Notes under the pieces: generated by a model
The model's input: only the letters and a program-made list of their open reading frames with translations
What the model was told of the DNA's origin: nothing
Databases searched by the model: none
Shown here: positions 61,766 to 64,000 of the stretch, piece after piece
How the letters are laid out: each line of letters starts with the position of its first letter
How positions within the stretch are numbered: the first letter of the stretch is position 1
NCBI RefSeq assembly: GCF_009930815.1
Contig: NZ_CP022222.1
Span: 5,064,501 to 5,128,500, forward strand
Direction of reading: 5' to 3'
DNA: 64,000 nucleotides
Origin: Bradyrhizobium sp. CCBAU 051011
GTDB lineage: Bacteria > Pseudomonadota > Alphaproteobacteria > Rhizobiales > Xanthobacteraceae
Made by a program: the position numbers and the translations under genes

Positions 61766-62193
61766 ACCTGGGCATGCTGTCCGCCGGGGCGTGAAATTGC
61801 GCACAGCGCCGCGCCCGTGCCGTTGCCGCGCTGGACCAGCGCGATGTCGCCCAGCGCAATGATGCCGACAAGCCGCTTGTTGCGGTTGAGCACCGGCAGG
61901 CGGCGGACCTGAATGTCGCCCATGTTGGCGCTCACCTCTTCGAGGTCCTGATCGTCGTAGCAATATTTGACGTCGGCCGTCATCACGTCGCCGACTCGTC
62001 CCTCGGGGCCTCGGCCCATGCCGATACCGCGGATTGCGATATCGCGGTCGGAGATCATGCCGACCAGACGGTCGTTGTCGGTGACGGGCAGCAACCCGAC
62101 ACCGAGCGCCGCCATCGCCTGCGCGGCGTCCTTCAGGGTGTCATCGGGGGTGCAGAGTTGGACCTCGGATGTCATCACATCGGAAACTTTCAT
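61762..62193 (-). CDS. Tandem CBS domain protein
   Basis: 143 residues, two CBS motifs: VSDVMTSEVQLCTPDDTLKD ... LPVTDNDRLVGMISDRDIA, and VGDVMTADVKYCYDDQDLEE ... LPVLNRNKRLVGIIALGDIA. Pairs of CBS domains bind adenylates or NAD and regulate partners. Upstream GGAAC-N16-TGTT (62251-62227) is a near EcfG match. Closest known analogues are stress-induced HRP1-like proteins. Confidence 0.88.
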   Translation of the reverse strand: MKVSDVMTSEVQLCTPDDTLKDAAQAMAALGVGLLPVTDNDRLVGMISDRDIAIRGIGMGRGPEGRVGDVMTADVKYCYDDQDLEEVSANMGDIQVRRLPVLNRNKRLVGIIALGDIALVQRGNGTGAALCAISRPGGQHAQV

Positions 62194-62226
62194 ATGCCTC
62201 TCCGTTTGCCGGTTGCTTCACCCGCT

Positions 62227-62251
62227 AACAGGCACCGCAGGTCGCCGTTCC
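62227..62251 (-). promoter_or_regulatory. EcfG-like promoter for CBS gene, one mismatch
   Basis: On the minus strand GGAAC (62251-62247), 16-base spacer, TGTT (62230-62227). Confidence 0.4.
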
Positions 62252-62324
62252 CGTGAAACACATGAAATATTCAGGCAGTGCTGGAGAGACTTCGGACCGC
62301 ACCCGAAGCCTCCCCTCAATTGTC

Positions 62325-62648
62325 TTACCAGCGGTTGCTGTCGATGCCGACGCCCACGCTGACGCCGGGTGCTCGAATGCCGACGCCGCCTCGCGGTTCG
62401 TCCCAGTCGCGATAGCGTCGATGTTCGATATAGCGCTCGCGCGGCGCATAAGCATAGGAATCGCGCACGATCACGCGACTGCCGCCGCGGGTGCGATAGC
62501 ATCGTCCATCTTCGTCACAGACCATGCGGACCTGCTGTATCAGATCGGAGTTGGTGTATTCGTTCTCGGTGTAGACGTCAGTCGCATTTGCGCTGCCGGC
62601 CAGGAGTGCGCCCGCGCCGGCCAGCAGGCCGATTGCAATCTTCCTCAT
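62325..62648 (-). CDS. Exported hypothetical protein
   Basis: 107 residues. Signal peptide (IAIGLLAGAGALLAGSANA, cut near 22), then a Tyr/Arg-rich region (VRMVCDEDGRCYRTRGGSRV with two Cys, YIEHRRYRDWDEPRGG) and a Gly-Val end (VSVGVGID). Envelope-associated by signal; family not recognised. GAGGAGGAACTT precedes the ATG. A GGGGGC/GCCCCC hairpin occurs in the leader. Confidence 0.7.
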   Translation of the reverse strand: MRKIAIGLLAGAGALLAGSANATDVYTENEYTNSDLIQQVRMVCDEDGRCYRTRGGSRVIVRDSYAYAPRERYIEHRRYRDWDEPRGGVGIRAPGVSVGVGIDSNRW

Positions 62649-62765
62649 AAGTTCCTCCTCATTCGAATGCTGCCCTACGGGGGCTCAAAGCATCGCCCCC
62701 GCTTTGGTTCCGGCAGTGAGTGGAACGATCGGGAGGTTCCGGAAGGTTGGGGCCCGCGAGCCGGC

Positions 62766-62791
62766 GGAACGGCGCTGAGCCGCGCCGGGTT
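62766..62791 (+). promoter_or_regulatory. EcfG-like promoter for DUF1236 gene, one mismatch
   Basis: GGAAC (62766-62770), 17-base spacer, GGTT (62788-62791), ending 48 bases before the start. Confidence 0.4.
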
Positions 62792-62839
62792 AGTCCGGCG
62801 GTGACACAAATCTTCCAAGAACGGAACAAGGAGCGGAAC

Positions 62840-63982
62840 ATGAAACATAGTCTTTTGGCCGGCGCCGTCGCCGGACTGATGCTGGGCACAAGCGCATTCG
62901 CGCAATCGCCGAGCGATCAACAAAGAACCAATGCTCCATCCGCGCAAAGCCAGTCGCCCAAGGCGTCGCCATCACCTTCGACCCGACAAAATACCGAAGG
63001 CGGTAGTTCGAACGCGCAGCCACCGCCGACCAATGCGACGGCCGATTCGCCACGTCCGCAGGCCCAGTCAAATCAGCCAGCCGCGACACCGCAGGCGAGA
63101 TCCGATGGCAATACAGCCAACCCGCCGGCGCAGCAGCAGCAGGCTCAGCAACCTTCGCAGCAACCGTCACAGGCGCAATCGGCTCAACAGCCGAGCTCGT
63201 CCTCGCAACCTTCGCAGGCGCAGACCAATACGGCCCCACCGGCCAATAACCAGTCGACAAGCACGCAGCCATCGACCGGTCCGACGAATGCGACCAACAA
63301 TGCACCGAGCACCGGGTCTGCCCAGGGTTCGACCAATACAGCGGCTCAGCCTTCGAACACGCAGACCAACGCCGCGCAGTCGCGGACGAACGTCAACGTC
63401 TCGGCCAATCTGACGGAGAGTCAGCGCACCCGCGTCAGCACATCCATCAGCCGGCTGAACGCCAGGCCGGTAACCAACGTCAACTTCTCATTGTCGGTGG
63501 GCACGGTCGTGCCCCGCAATGTGCATTTCCGGCCGCTGCCGGCTGACGTGGTCGAGGTGATGCCGCAATATCGCGGCTACAACTTCATCGTGGTTCGCGA
63601 GGACATCGTGATCATCGAACCCTCGACCTACAAGATCGTCGACGTGCTGCCGCGCGGCGGCCGATCGACCGCGGCTGCGCCGGCACCGCGCAAGTCGACT
63701 TTCTCGGACAGCGAACGGGACGTCGTTCGCAAGCATGCGCGCTCGTCGAGGACGGAGCAGCGTTCGAACAGGGTCGAGCAGCGCACCACGGGCAGCGCGA
63801 CTTCCACGCGCATTCGCGTTGGCGATCGCCTGCCGGACTCGGTCGTGATCCGGTCATTCCCTGATGAGGTATATCGGGAATCTCCGCGGCTGCGGGAGTA
63901 TCGCTATATCGAGCGGGACGATCGGACCTACATCATCGAGCCCGGCGAACGCCGGATCATCGAGGAAATCGACGACGACTGA
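62840..63982 (+). CDS. DUF1236 exported protein with long low-complexity linker
   Basis: 380 residues. Signal peptide (cut near 22, AFAQS) is followed by about 160 residues of Gln/Ser/Pro/Thr/Asn-rich sequence, then two DUF1236-type modules (about 225-275, ending IVIIEPSTYKIVDVLP; and about 325-378, ending YIIEPGERRIIEEI). A surface or periplasmic protein with a flexible stalk. ATG at 62840 follows AGGAGCGGAAC. Paralogue of the gene at 19777. Confidence 0.85.
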   Translation: MKHSLLAGAVAGLMLGTSAFAQSPSDQQRTNAPSAQSQSPKASPSPSTRQNTEGGSSNAQPPPTNATADSPRPQAQSNQPAATPQARSDGNTANPPAQQQQAQQPSQQPSQAQSAQQPSSSSQPSQAQTNTAPPANNQSTSTQPSTGPTNATNNAPSTGSAQGSTNTAAQPSNTQTNAAQSRTNVNVSANLTESQRTRVSTSISRLNARPVTNVNFSLSVGTVVPRNVHFRPLPADVVEVMPQYRGYNFIVVREDIVIIEPSTYKIVDVLPRGGRSTAAAPAPRKSTFSDSERDVVRKHARSSRTEQRSNRVEQRTTGSATSTRIRVGDRLPDSVVIRSFPDEVYRESPRLREYRYIERDDRTYIIEPGERRIIEEIDDD

Positions 63983-64000
63983 CATGTAAATACGTCTAAA

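Noticed and set aside
62950..63370. Repeated short motifs resembling a repeat array or CRISPR
   Set aside because: They are Gln/Ser/Pro/Thr codons of a low-complexity linker within an intact gene; spacing is irregular.

Overview
The window looks like chromosome from a high-GC alphaproteobacterium of the Bradyrhizobium type. This rests on the dense GC-rich coding, the two DUF1236 proteins, a Tat-exported formate dehydrogenase with the DUF3305/DUF3306/DUF6352/DUF6505 accessory set, a REP-like palindrome of the kind common in bradyrhizobia, and several promoters matching the EcfG general-stress consensus (GGAAC-N16/17-CGTT). No tRNA, rRNA, CRISPR or phage genes were seen. One insertion sequence (IS110 family) is present. 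The genus call is inference.

Layout. 1-3.5 kb: end of an SDR gene, a divergent LysR regulator, a ketopantoate-reductase-like gene and tenA, the last preceded by what looks like a TPP riboswitch that has lost its pyrophosphate-sensing arm. 3.7-9.3 kb: a tightly overlapping operon for a caa3-type terminal oxidase (CtaG, tri-heme cytochrome c, CoxB with fused cytochrome c, a CoxA-CoxC fusion, a small membrane protein). 9.3-16 kb: a DUF421 stress membrane protein, an APC permease, a SRPBCC-M50 protease fusion whose start abuts an IS110 element, and a TPR protein. 16.1-19.7 kb: the glyoxylate operon gcl-hyi-glxR, closed by an intrinsic terminator. 19.8-25 kb: a DUF1236 protein, a VanZ-like protein, a two-subunit ThDP enzyme and a divergent dehydrogenase/hydrolase/SDR operon headed by a small Cys-rich ORF.

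25.2-36.4 kb is a catabolic island: class III aminotransferase/phospho-lyase, APH-type kinase (the pair resembles hydroxylysine kinase plus phospho-lyase), GhrA-like reductase, dipeptide-type ABC importer, class II aldolase, GntR regulator and an acetylpolyamine amidohydrolase. 36.5-51.2 kb is a formate dehydrogenase locus. Structural genes fdhA, fdhB and fdhC are preceded by Mrp ATPase, a multi-cluster ferredoxin-like protein, a biotin/lipoate-ligase-like protein with a lost KWPND motif, DUF6505, DUF6352, DUF3305, DUF3306 and a TorD chaperone fused to a Cro/YdaS-type DNA-binding head. A DUF971 protein and a WD40-cytochrome c fusion follow.

51.2-64 kb is an island of small stress-type genes (DUF2188, CsbD, YghA-like SDR, Nudix, FAD-Rieske oxidoreductase, DUF72, DUF4142, a lysine-rich basic protein, CBS, DUF1236), many without homologues I can name. 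Four of them have perfect EcfG promoter matches and others have near matches. The same island holds a frameshifted thioredoxin-reductase-like gene and a dead alcohol dehydrogenase fragment.
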